Translations under genes and position numbers: made by a program
Assembly: GCA_011390785.1 (NCBI GenBank)
Contig: JAABRR010000005.1
Span: 29,199 to 93,198 of the forward strand
Length of the DNA stretch: 64,000 nt
Reading direction: 5' to 3'
From: Sphingobacteriia bacterium
Lineage (GTDB): Bacteria; Bacteroidota; Bacteroidia; Bacteroidales; UBA7960
The notes under the pieces: model-generated
What the model saw: the letters and a program-made list of their open reading frames with translations, nothing else
Told to the model about the DNA's origin: nothing
Database searches by the model: none
Part shown: positions 44,888-54,080 of the stretch, piece by piece
Position numbering within the stretch: position 1 is the first letter of the stretch
How the letters are laid out: the number at the start of each line of letters is the position of its first letter

Positions 44888-47800
44888 ATGACAGAATTCA
44901 CACATTTACACGTACATACCAATTTCTCGATACTTGATGGGGCGGCCAACATTGATGTTATGATGAAAAAAGCTGCCGAAACCGGAATGAAGGCACTGGC
45001 AATAACCGACCATGGAAATATGTATGGTGTTATGCATTTTATAAAAGCTGCTGCAAAATATGGTATTAAACCGATTATTGGTTGCGAAGTTTATGTTACA
45101 GACGGCAGCAGGCACGATAAACGGGGCAAAGAAGACAGAAGTGGTTACCACCTTATTTTGCTGTCAAAGAATAAACAAGGCTATGAGAATCTTTCCCGAT
45201 TATGCTCTATTGGTTACCTCGAAGGTTTTTATTATACCCCCCGAATAGATAAAGAAGTGCTAAGAAAATATAGTAAAGGATTAATAGCTTCATCTGCCTG
45301 CCTGGGTGGAGAAGTGCCTCAGGCTATCATGGAAGGTAACCTTGCTAAGGCTGAGAGCATTATTGAGGAGCATATTGATATCTTCGGAAATGATTACTAT
45401 CTCGAATTACAGCGTCATGGCATACCGGAGCAGGAAACAGTAAATAAACAAATGCTTGTTTTCGCTGATAAATATAATTTAAAAGTTATAGCCACCAATG
45501 ATTGTCATTATATCAATGCAGAAGACTCCAAAGCTCATGATATTTTAATTTGTCTCCAAACAGGTAAAGATCTGGATGATCAAAACAGAATGAGATATTC
45601 TGGTCAGGAGTATTTAAAAACACCTGATGAAATGGCCGAACTCTTTAAAGATATTCCACAAGCCCTTTCTAATACGGCCGAAATTGTTGATAAAATAGAA
45701 AGCTATAAGATCATGCGGGAAATCCTTTTGCCGGTTTTTCCGCTTCCTGAGGGTTTTGATAATGAAGATGATTTTTTACGCCATATTACGTGGGAAGGTG
45801 CCAGAAAGTTTTATGAAGAAATTACACCCAAAATAAACGACCGCCTTGAACTGGAGTTGAAGATTATTAAGGATATGGGGTTTGCAGGGTACTTTCTGAT
45901 TGTTCAGGACTTTATAAACGAAGCTCGTAAAATGGGAGTGGCGGTTGGTCCGGGAAGGGGCAGTGCTGCAGGCTCAGCCGTTGCTTTTTGCACGGGTATT
46001 ACAAGTATCGATCCGATTAAATACAACCTTCTGTTTGAACGATTCCTTAATCCTGAGCGTATATCTATGCCTGATATTGATATCGATTTTGATGATGAAG
46101 GCCGCGACAGGGTTATGGATTATGTTATAAAGAAATACGGACGTACGCGGGTTGCTCAAATTGTTACTTTTGGCACAATGGCAGCAAAGTCTTCCATAAG
46201 AGATGTGGCCAGGGTATTAAAACTTCCGCTACCCGAAGCTGACAGACTGGCTAAGCTGGTTCCTGAGAAACCGGGTACTTCTCTAGCAGATGCTTACAAA
46301 GATGTTCCCGAACTGGCTCAGGCTCTTGATGATCGAAACCCCCTGATTAAGGAAACATTAAAATATGCTAAGATTCTGGAAGGATCAAATCGTCACACCG
46401 GAGTACATGCTTGCGGCGTAATTATTGGCCCAACTGATCTTATCGATTGTATTCCCTTAAGCACACAAAAGGATTCAGATCTTCCGGTTACTCAATATGA
46501 TGGAAAGTTTGTTGAGTCAGTTGGAATGTTGAAAATGGATTTTTTGGGTTTAAAAACCCTGACGATTATCAAAGAAGCGGTAAAAAACATTAAGAGACGT
46601 CATAACATTGAAATTGATCCCGAAAAAATTCCTCTGGAAGATGATTTAACCTTTAAACTTTACCAGGCAGGAGATACCATTGGCACCTTTCAATTCGAAT
46701 CTGCGGGCATGCGTAAGTATCTAAAAGAGCTGAAACCCAACAATATTGAAGACCTTATTGCAATGAATGCTCTGTATCGTCCTGGGCCAATGGATTTTAT
46801 ACCTGATTTTATAAACCGAAAACATGGGATTGAAAAAACAGATTATCCACATCCGTGGTTGGAAGAAATTCTAACTCCAACCTACGGTATTATGGTCTAC
46901 CAAGAGCAAATTATGCAGGCTGCTCAAATCATGGCGGGTTACTCACTGGGTGCTGCCGATATTTTGCGTCGTGCAATGGGTAAAAAGAAACCCGAAGAAA
47001 TGGAACTCCAAAAGTCAATCTTTATCGAAGGGGCTTCCAATAAAGGAGTCGGTAAGAAAAAGGCCGAAGATATTTTTAATGTAATGGCCAGGTTCGCTAT
47101 GTACGGATTTAACCGCTCACACTCAGCGGCCTATTCTGTCGTGGCATACCGAACAGGTTATCTGAAAGCGCATTATCCGGCAGAATATATGGCTTCGGTG
47201 CTTACCAATAACCTTAGCGATATTAAAAAAATTACATTTTTCATGGAAGAATGTCAGCGCCAGAATATTGATGTTCTTGGTCCTGACGTAAATGAAAGTG
47301 CGCTAAACTTTGTTGTTAACGATAAAGGCATTATACGTTTCGGTTTAGGCGCTATAAAGGGAGTAGGAGAAGGTGCCGTTGAAAATATAGTAACTGAGCG
47401 CGAAGAAAATGGTCCGTATAAAAGCTTCTTTGATTTTATGAGCCGTATTAATTTACGTTCAGTAAATAAACGGGTTATTGAATCTCTAGCAATGGCAGGG
47501 GCCTTTGATTGTTTTGAAAATGTACACCGGGCACAGTTTTTCTATACTGATGAGCCTGATGGTCCTACATTTATCGATAAAATGATTCGTTATGCCAATA
47601 GCCAGTCAAGCTTTAAAAATTCATCACAAATGAATCTTTTTGGTGAGGTGGAAGAAACCGAAATACCTGACCCCGAGTTTCCGGAATGTGAGAAATGGGC
47701 CAAAATTGAAATGCTTAAAAAGGAAAAGGACGTAACGGGCATGTATATTTCCGGTCATCCACTCGATAACTTCAAAATACAGATCAAAAATTACTGTAGT

Positions 47801-48343
47801 CACAATCTTTCTCAGTTACAGGAAGTAAACAGACTCAAAAACAGGGATGTTAGTTTTGCTGGTATCATTATCTCCGCTCAGCACAAATACACAAAAAACG
47901 GCAAGCCATTCGGCACCTTTATTATTGAAGATTATACAGATACCCTGCAGCTAAATGTTTTTTCGGAAGATTATCTCAAGGTGAAGCACTTTCTTGAAAA
48001 AGAGAGCTACGTTTACGTAAAGGCTCATATTGCCCCAAGATTTAATTCATCAGACCAATATGAAGTAAAAATTAAATCGATGATGCTACTTACCGAAGTA
48101 GTTGATAAATTTGCTTCTGACCTTTTACTCGAAATACCAATTTCGGAAATTAATCCCGTATTTATCGATTATCTGGTTAATAATGTAAAGACCAATACCG
48201 GTAAATGCAGGCTGAAAATAAAGCTTCGCGATGAAATTGAAAAATCTACTGTAGAAATGCTTTCGCGTAAAATTAAGGTTGAACCTGTTGGCTTTTTAAA
48301 TCAGATGTTAAAGAAATCGGATCTGTTTTATAAACTTAATTAA
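44888..48343 (+). CDS. dnaE: DNA polymerase III subunit alpha
   Basis: The replicative polymerase catalytic subunit, 1151 residues. The PHP domain opens with HLHVHTNFSILDG and has ALAITDHGNMYG. The polymerase core has GPGRGSAAGSAVAFC and the catalytic aspartates in MPDIDIDFDDEG (Asp396, Asp398), with the third site further on. Later motifs include ALYRPGPMDFIP, FNRSHSAAYS and the tandem helix-hairpin-helix region. A C-terminal OB fold (about 960-1060, with SFAGIIISAQHK) binds single-stranded DNA. It is a DnaE1-type enzyme. It is divergent from rpsP and 138 bases upstream of trxA. Confidence 0.96.
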   Translation: MTEFTHLHVHTNFSILDGAANIDVMMKKAAETGMKALAITDHGNMYGVMHFIKAAAKYGIKPIIGCEVYVTDGSRHDKRGKEDRSGYHLILLSKNKQGYENLSRLCSIGYLEGFYYTPRIDKEVLRKYSKGLIASSACLGGEVPQAIMEGNLAKAESIIEEHIDIFGNDYYLELQRHGIPEQETVNKQMLVFADKYNLKVIATNDCHYINAEDSKAHDILICLQTGKDLDDQNRMRYSGQEYLKTPDEMAELFKDIPQALSNTAEIVDKIESYKIMREILLPVFPLPEGFDNEDDFLRHITWEGARKFYEEITPKINDRLELELKIIKDMGFAGYFLIVQDFINEARKMGVAVGPGRGSAAGSAVAFCTGITSIDPIKYNLLFERFLNPERISMPDIDIDFDDEGRDRVMDYVIKKYGRTRVAQIVTFGTMAAKSSIRDVARVLKLPLPEADRLAKLVPEKPGTSLADAYKDVPELAQALDDRNPLIKETLKYAKILEGSNRHTGVHACGVIIGPTDLIDCIPLSTQKDSDLPVTQYDGKFVESVGMLKMDFLGLKTLTIIKEAVKNIKRRHNIEIDPEKIPLEDDLTFKLYQAGDTIGTFQFESAGMRKYLKELKPNNIEDLIAMNALYRPGPMDFIPDFINRKHGIEKTDYPHPWLEEILTPTYGIMVYQEQIMQAAQIMAGYSLGAADILRRAMGKKKPEEMELQKSIFIEGASNKGVGKKKAEDIFNVMARFAMYGFNRSHSAAYSVVAYRTGYLKAHYPAEYMASVLTNNLSDIKKITFFMEECQRQNIDVLGPDVNESALNFVVNDKGIIRFGLGAIKGVGEGAVENIVTEREENGPYKSFFDFMSRINLRSVNKRVIESLAMAGAFDCFENVHRAQFFYTDEPDGPTFIDKMIRYANSQSSFKNSSQMNLFGEVEETEIPDPEFPECEKWAKIEMLKKEKDVTGMYISGHPLDNFKIQIKNYCSHNLSQLQEVNRLKNRDVSFAGIIISAQHKYTKNGKPFGTFIIEDYTDTLQLNVFSEDYLKVKHFLEKESYVYVKAHIAPRFNSSDQYEVKIKSMMLLTEVVDKFASDLLLEIPISEINPVFIDYLVNNVKTNTGKCRLKIKLRDEIEKSTVEMLSRKIKVEPVGFLNQMLKKSDLFYKLN

Positions 48344-48412
48344 CTTCGAATGTTTGACCAGTATCTGAGAGTTAGAGTTTATAAGTTAAGAATTCATAGA
48401 AGGTAGTCCAAA

Positions 48413-48444
48413 TTGTATTTTATGTGATAAAAGTTTTATTTTTG
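48413..48444 (+). promoter_or_regulatory. Promoter for trxA
   Basis: TTG at 48413-48415, a 21-base spacer, then TATTTTTG at 48437-48444 (exact TAnnTTTG) followed by GCAAC. It lies 37 bases before the trxA ATG. Confidence 0.6.
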
Positions 48445-48481
48445 CAACGGTATTTAAAATTTAAAACTAAAAATAAAAATT

Positions 48482-48799
48482 ATGGCTATAGAATTGACAG
48501 ACAGCAATTTTGAAGAAATTGTTTTGAAATCTGATAAACCAGTACTGGTTGACTTCTGGGCTGAGTGGTGTGGCCCATGCAGAATGGTAGCACCTATTGT
48601 AAGCGAAATTTCTTCTGAATATGAAGGGAAGGCAATTGTTGGAAAACTTGATGTTGACAGCAATCCGGGAGTAGCGCAGAAATATGGCATTAGAAATATT
48701 CCTACTATTCTTTTTTTTAAAAATGGCGAAGTTGCCGATAAACAAGTGGGTGCAGTACCTAAATCAATGCTTGTTTCCAAAATTGATAATCTGATATAA
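48482..48799 (+). CDS. trxA: Thioredoxin
   Basis: A 105-residue thioredoxin. The active site is [13 protein letters not shown] (Cys-Gly-Pro-Cys), with the buried Asp in LVDFW, the cis-Pro in NIPTILFF and the C-terminal GAVPKSML. There is no signal peptide, so it is cytosolic. It is reduced by TrxB (1999-2928) and serves ribonucleotide reductase and peroxiredoxins. It has its own promoter and is followed by a hairpin. Confidence 0.96.
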   Translation: MAIELTDSNFEEIVLKSDKPVLVDFWAEWCGPCRMVAPIVSEISSEYEGKAIVGKLDVDSNPGVAQKYGIRNIPTILFFKNGEVADKQVGAVPKSMLVSKIDNLI

Positions 48800-48828
48800 A
48801 ATCGTCTTATTATTCTGTTAATATACAG

Positions 48829-48860
48829 GGGTGTCTTCTAAATATTAGGACACCCTTTCT
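48829..48860 (+). terminator. Hairpin terminator after trxA
   Basis: GGGTGTC (48829-48835) pairs with GACACCC (48849-48855), with further CTAA/TTAG pairing inside the loop, then TTTCT. It ends 12 bases before the DUF58 ATG. The T-run is short, so some read-through is likely. Confidence 0.6.
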
Positions 48861-48871
48861 AGTTTGTAATT

Positions 48872-49810
48872 ATGGTTGAAAAAACAACACTCGAATCGCC
48901 GGAATACAAAAGGTTTGAAAATCTTCATCTCCTGGCAAGGCAGGTGGTAGAGGGCTTTCTTACTGGTCTGCACCGTAGTCCGTTTCATGGATTTTCTGTT
49001 GAGTTTGCCGAGCATCGGATTTATAATCCCGGAGAATCAACCAAACATATTGACTGGAAACTTTATGCGCGGACAGAAAAGTTATTTCAGAAGAAATTTG
49101 AAGAAGAAACCAATCTTCGCTGCCACATCATTATTGATAACTCTTCCTCCATGTTTTTCCCCGCTTATGGGCAGGGTAACAATTTACCTTCAAAGATAAA
49201 TTTCTCTGTGCAGGCAGCTGCTTCACTCATATATCTGTTAAAAAAGCAACGCGATGCTTCGGGTTTAAGTGTTTTTACAAATAAATTACAAACACATACA
49301 CCTGCAAAGTCGAGCATATCGCATACCCGCATCTTGTTTTCGCTGTTAGAAAACCTTATAAATAGGGAAAATCAACTACTTAATGAAACGTCTAATCCAT
49401 CAAAAATTATTCATGAAATTGCTGATAAAATTAACAAGAGATCCCTTGTTATAATCTTTAGTGATATGATGGAAAATGTTCAGAATCCTGATGATATTTT
49501 TAATGCACTTCAACATTTAAGACACAATAAACATGAAGTTATCCTTTTTCATGTTTTCGATAAAAACAGAGAACTAAATCTTGATTATCAAAACCGACCC
49601 TATCGATTTATTGACATGGAAACAGGTAAAGAAATGAAAATAAATCCCTTTCTAATTAAAGAAAAATACATGCAGGAATTAGAAAAATTTTACGAAAATC
49701 TGAAATTAAAGTGCATGCAATACCAGATTGACTTTATTCCGGCAGATATAAATGCGGGATTTGAAAATATCTTATTATCGTTTTTTCTTAAAAGGTCTAA
49801 ACTTTATTAG
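48872..49810 (+). CDS. DUF58 domain-containing protein
   Basis: A 312-residue DUF58 protein with a von Willebrand factor A-like fold. Family landmarks are GFLTGLHRSPFHGFSVEFAE, YNPGESTKHIDWKLYARTEK and FEEETNLRCHIIIDNSSSMF; the last contains a MIDAS-like D-x-S-x-S. Members usually act with MoxR AAA ATPases and BatA/B/D proteins in envelope stress or complex assembly, but none of those genes is nearby. It follows the trxA terminator. There is no membrane segment. Function here is unknown. Confidence 0.85.
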   Translation: MVEKTTLESPEYKRFENLHLLARQVVEGFLTGLHRSPFHGFSVEFAEHRIYNPGESTKHIDWKLYARTEKLFQKKFEEETNLRCHIIIDNSSSMFFPAYGQGNNLPSKINFSVQAAASLIYLLKKQRDASGLSVFTNKLQTHTPAKSSISHTRILFSLLENLINRENQLLNETSNPSKIIHEIADKINKRSLVIIFSDMMENVQNPDDIFNALQHLRHNKHEVILFHVFDKNRELNLDYQNRPYRFIDMETGKEMKINPFLIKEKYMQELEKFYENLKLKCMQYQIDFIPADINAGFENILLSFFLKRSKLY

Positions 49811-49911
49811 CTTATAGCCTAAAAAAATGGTTTACAAATAATTGACAGGCTATTCACACATAATTCAGCGTTTTTTTGTAAATTTCACACTTAATTAAAT
49901 AGAGTGTCTGC

Positions 49912-52900
49912 ATGAGTTTTCGTGTAATTATATTTGCTTTTGGTTTTTTTGCATTATTCACATTTTATCCTGAAGTTAGTTCCGGACAATCAGATTCTTT
50001 TGATTCAGATTCCTGGAATAATTTAACTGAAAATGCAAAACAGGAAATTATCGCCGAATGGGTTGAGAAGTCTCAAGACCGCACAAGGTGGTCGCATCAG
50101 GCCCGAATGAAATTTGGTGAATCAGCTTATTACTATGCACTCGCATTAGGAAATGAAGATCTTCGAATGAAAGCAATGTATAGCCTTGGTGAGCTATACC
50201 TTAACGAAGCAGAATTTGATATTGCCTATTCTTATTTTGATACAGTAACCCAATATGCTTCGAGGGTTAACGACCTGTTTCTCCTCATTAAAGCAAACAA
50301 CCATCTGGCATCAGTATTGCGCTATAAGGGAGATATTTATAATGCTCTTGACGTAACTTACAATTCTTACCAATTGGCTATGGAAAATAATTTACCCGGA
50401 GTGTTGGCTTTATCAGCCAATAACCTGGGCATTATTTACCGCCATTTGGGAGAAAATATCATGGCATTTGATTTTTATAATGAAGCCCTTGAAATTGCAA
50501 CGATTGAAGCGGATACATCTCAAATAATCCTTGCACACATTGGCCTGGGAAATTATTTTTGGTTCGAAAAAGATTTAGACCAATCGCAGAGCAACTACGA
50601 AAGTGCCATGAAATTAGCTGTTCTGATTAACGATAATCAGTATATCGCTTCGTTAAATAATAATTTGGGAAATATTTTTCGGGAACTGGACGAATATACT
50701 ACAGCACTTGTGTACTATAACCAAGCATTGGAAATGCTGGATGTTATAAATGTTATAGGATTGAAAGCTGTTATTCTCAGAAATATCGGGCTGGTTTACC
50801 AGAAAATGGGTGATTACTCGCAGGCAATGCAATTTTTATTGCAAAGCCATGATATAGCTGTAAAAATTGGCGTAGATGCTTTTAAAAGAGATAATTATCT
50901 TACAATTTCCCAGCTTCACGCTTCTCTAAATAATGTAAATGAGGCTTACGATTACTTGCTAATGCATAATCATCTGAATGATAAGTTAAATAACAGCCAG
51001 CTTTTAAACAGAATCTCGTATTATAACGATCGCATCAAAAATGCTCAAAGACAGGAAGAACTATACAAATACAGATTAGAGAGAAATTTTTTCATCCTGC
51101 TTATTGTTCTTCTCTTAATGGCATTTATTACACTTTTTTCCATACTTACATTTAAAAGGTTTAAAGATAGGCGCCGACATGTTGACAGGTTGAAGAATAC
51201 TTTGCAGGATAAGATTATAACGGAAAAAGCCCTAAGACAAAGTGAAGAAAACTATCAAACCCTTATAAAAACACTAAATGAAGGATTGGTAGTATTGGAT
51301 TATGAAAATCGAATTGAATTTTTAAATCAGAAAGCCAGCAAAATATTAGGTGTGAATGATAAAGATGCTCTAATTGGCGAGTCGATTGAGCGGTTTCTTT
51401 TTAGTAGTGAAGATGAGAGATTATTCCAGGAAAAGGCTGAGTTGCAAAAAATGGGAATCTCAGATCACTACGAAATTAAATTGAAAAATCTTGCCGGCGA
51501 TGTGCTTTGGGCCAACATGAGTTCTGCTCCTATTCTTGATCAAAACCTTAAGGCTAGTGGTAGTGTTGCCCTGCTATCAGATATTACAGAAAAGAAAAAG
51601 TCTGAGCAAACATATGGTGAATTAACAGCCAATCTCAACCAGAAAATAAAGCAGCTTAACTGTCTTTATGACATTACAGATATATCTGGTGTGCCGGGTA
51701 TCACTTTCGAAGAGATTATTGAAAAATCTATCGAAATTATCCCGGTTGGATTGAGATATAGTCATGATATTGGGGTGCAGATCGTTTTTGAGAATAAAAC
51801 TTATGCATCTAAAAATTTTGTAAATACTGAGTGGTCGTATTCAGTTCCTATTAAGGTGCAGAAGAAAAAACTTGGATACATCAAAGTTGCGTATATCGAA
51901 AAGAAACCCAATAGCAACAGAGACTCCTTCCATTTTAATGAAAAAATACTGCTAAAAAATATTTCAGAAAAATTTGGCCAGATCATTGAATCTAAAAATC
52001 TTGAATTAGCTATCAGAGAAAATCAGGAAAAGCTAAAAGAAATTCAACGAATAGCTAAAATTGGTAACTGGGAGAAGAACTTTGAAACTGGCGACTGTAT
52101 ATTTTCTGAAACTTTTTTTGATATTTTTGATGACTCTCCCCTAAAAAGGAAATTTTTTGATTATTCAAGACTTCTTGAAATTATTCATCCAGATGATAAG
52201 GAAATTTTTCAAAACTTTGAAAATCAGCTTTTTAATGACAACGGAGTTAATGAAAATACCACAAACTACCGCATTATTACCCAAGATGGATCTGTAAAAT
52301 TTATTTTCTCAAGTGGTAAGCTGATATATGATAAAACAGATAAAAAGTCGGGAGCTGTTTTTACTGTGCAGGATGTAACAGACCAGAAAAATGCACAGGA
52401 ACTGCAACATCATGCCGAAGTATCTTTAAAAACATCTGAAGCAAAACATCAGGTTTTGGCCAATATGAGCTACGAAATGCGCACGCCCATTACCGGAATC
52501 ATGGGTATGACAGATTTCCTGCTTCAGTCAGGCCTTAGTACCAGTCAGATGGAATTGGCAAAAACAATCAAAGATTCGAGCATTGGTTTACTCAACATAA
52601 TCAATAATATTCTTGATCTTCAAAGAATTGAAGCAGGAAAGTTCAGAATCAACAACACTGCTTTTAGCTTGTCTAAGCTTATGGAGCACATTTCATCATT
52701 ATTTTCAGCACTTACAAGAAACAGGGAAATTAATTTGTCTTTCGATATTCAATCAAATGTGCCGGAAAATATTATATCTGATCAGGCCAGGTTATACCAG
52801 GTTATTACCAGTCTTTTGTCTGTTGTTACTGAAAATGCCGGTAAAGGCAATATTCTGATTCGACTGGGAGAGCAAAGTAACCTTGGCAACAAGAAACTTA

Positions 52901-53601
52901 TGATGGTTGAGATAATTGATGATTTTAGTAATATTGACATTAATCAGGTAAAGGAAATTATAAACCCTCCAGAGGGAAAAGAACAATATATTGTGGAAAG
53001 AAGGGATAATATTAGCGTTGGGCTGGTAATCTCCAAAAAACTCGTGGGTATGCTGGCCGGAACTATTGGTGCAGAGAAAAACGATGCTAAGGGAACCAGA
53101 TTTCATTTCACATTTTCTGCTGCTGCTAAATCAGATAAATCAGAAGGTGTTTCTGTAATTTCAGATAAACCGTCTGGAAATTTTTTGAGCAATATTAGTG
53201 GTGTAAAAGTCCTTTGTGTTGAAGATCAGAAAATTAATCAAAAAGTTATTGACCTGATGCTTTCTCATGCCCAATGCGAAACAACTATGGTAAATAATGG
53301 GAAAGAAGCTATTGAGAAATTGGTAAATGGTACATACGACATTATCTTGCTTGATATGGTAATGCCTGTAATGGATGGTTTTGAAACAATGGCGGTACTT
53401 AAGGAAAATTTTAAAAAACATCCACCGGTCATTGCTCTTTCGGCAAATGTTTTGGAAGAAGACCGTGAAAAATATTTTTCGGCAGGAGTAAATGATTATG
53501 TTAGCAAACCTATTAATGCATCTGAATTGTACCAGAAAATTGAAAAATGGCATGGACAGAAAAAAGGCAAAAGACCTCAAAAAAGTGTAATTAAAAAATG
53601 A
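49912..53601 (+). CDS. TPR/PAS hybrid histidine kinase-like protein with eroded kinase core
   Basis: A 1229-residue membrane protein. A signal peptide (1-26) leads to a TPR array outside the cytoplasm (about 60-375), one membrane helix (about 392-412), a coiled coil and PAS (about 445-560). A GAF-like segment (about 580-690) and a second PAS (about 720-825) follow. The DHp motif is NMSYEMRTPITGIMG, with Tyr854 where kinases have His. The ATPase region (about 955-1075) has lost the Asn of the N box (SLLSVVTENA) and the D-x-G-x-G (DDFSNID). The receiver (about 1097-1215) is intact with Asp1148 in LLDMVMPVMDG and Lys in VSKPIN. It should be catalytically dead as a kinase and may act as a sensor that controls another kinase or relay. 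The Hpt gene follows after 15 bases. Confidence 0.87.
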   Translation: MSFRVIIFAFGFFALFTFYPEVSSGQSDSFDSDSWNNLTENAKQEIIAEWVEKSQDRTRWSHQARMKFGESAYYYALALGNEDLRMKAMYSLGELYLNEAEFDIAYSYFDTVTQYASRVNDLFLLIKANNHLASVLRYKGDIYNALDVTYNSYQLAMENNLPGVLALSANNLGIIYRHLGENIMAFDFYNEALEIATIEADTSQIILAHIGLGNYFWFEKDLDQSQSNYESAMKLAVLINDNQYIASLNNNLGNIFRELDEYTTALVYYNQALEMLDVINVIGLKAVILRNIGLVYQKMGDYSQAMQFLLQSHDIAVKIGVDAFKRDNYLTISQLHASLNNVNEAYDYLLMHNHLNDKLNNSQLLNRISYYNDRIKNAQRQEELYKYRLERNFFILLIVLLLMAFITLFSILTFKRFKDRRRHVDRLKNTLQDKIITEKALRQSEENYQTLIKTLNEGLVVLDYENRIEFLNQKASKILGVNDKDALIGESIERFLFSSEDERLFQEKAELQKMGISDHYEIKLKNLAGDVLWANMSSAPILDQNLKASGSVALLSDITEKKKSEQTYGELTANLNQKIKQLNCLYDITDISGVPGITFEEIIEKSIEIIPVGLRYSHDIGVQIVFENKTYASKNFVNTEWSYSVPIKVQKKKLGYIKVAYIEKKPNSNRDSFHFNEKILLKNISEKFGQIIESKNLELAIRENQEKLKEIQRIAKIGNWEKNFETGDCIFSETFFDIFDDSPLKRKFFDYSRLLEIIHPDDKEIFQNFENQLFNDNGVNENTTNYRIITQDGSVKFIFSSGKLIYDKTDKKSGAVFTVQDVTDQKNAQELQHHAEVSLKTSEAKHQVLANMSYEMRTPITGIMGMTDFLLQSGLSTSQMELAKTIKDSSIGLLNIINNILDLQRIEAGKFRINNTAFSLSKLMEHISSLFSALTRNREINLSFDIQSNVPENIISDQARLYQVITSLLSVVTENAGKGNILIRLGEQSNLGNKKLMMVEIIDDFSNIDINQVKEIINPPEGKEQYIVERRDNISVGLVISKKLVGMLAGTIGAEKNDAKGTRFHFTFSAAAKSDKSEGVSVISDKPSGNFLSNISGVKVLCVEDQKINQKVIDLMLSHAQCETTMVNNGKEAIEKLVNGTYDIILLDMVMPVMDGFETMAVLKENFKKHPPVIALSANVLEEDREKYFSAGVNDYVSKPINASELYQKIEKWHGQKKGKRPQKSVIKK

Positions 53602-53616
53602 TTTATTTTTTATCCT

Positions 53617-53988
53617 ATGGTAATGAATGATTTTGAAAAGTATCCATTGTTAAATGATTCCACTCTGTTGATGCTGAAGAAAAATACCAGGCAAAATCCT
53701 GAAGTTCTTGTTCAATTATTTAAAAGTTTTATAGCCGACTCACAGGAATTGATAAAGGCTCTCAATTCAGAGGAACAAATTGATAATTTTTCATCTTTTT
53801 ATACATCAGTTCATACTTTAAAAGGTCTTTGCGGAACCATTGGTTGCACCCGCATGTTCGCCGTTTTAAGGCTTATGGATTCTTTAAATAAAGAAAAGGA
53901 ATTTAAGAAATCAAAGACTTATTTAGAACATCTGGATGTTGTTTTCTCTCAAACAAATTCAGTGATTGAAACTGAAATATTTACCTGA
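53617..53988 (+). CDS. Stand-alone Hpt domain protein (second cluster)
   Basis: A 123-residue Hpt protein. The acceptor helix is SVHTLKGLCGTIGCTRM with His66 and the full H-x-L-K-G pattern. The N-terminal helix NTRQNPEVLVQLFKSFIAD resembles that of the Hpt at 39172. It starts 15 bases after the hybrid protein and is probably translated from the same message, followed by a soluble kinase after 92 bases. It is a likely shuttle between the receiver of the hybrid and other partners. Confidence 0.87.
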   Translation: MVMNDFEKYPLLNDSTLLMLKKNTRQNPEVLVQLFKSFIADSQELIKALNSEEQIDNFSSFYTSVHTLKGLCGTIGCTRMFAVLRLMDSLNKEKEFKKSKTYLEHLDVVFSQTNSVIETEIFT

Positions 53989-54080
53989 AGAATATTACTG
54001 AAAATTTCCATCCATTTAAATTCAGGAAAACCCTATAGATATCAAAAAATGATGCTATCATTGGGAAAAAAAACTTCTAA

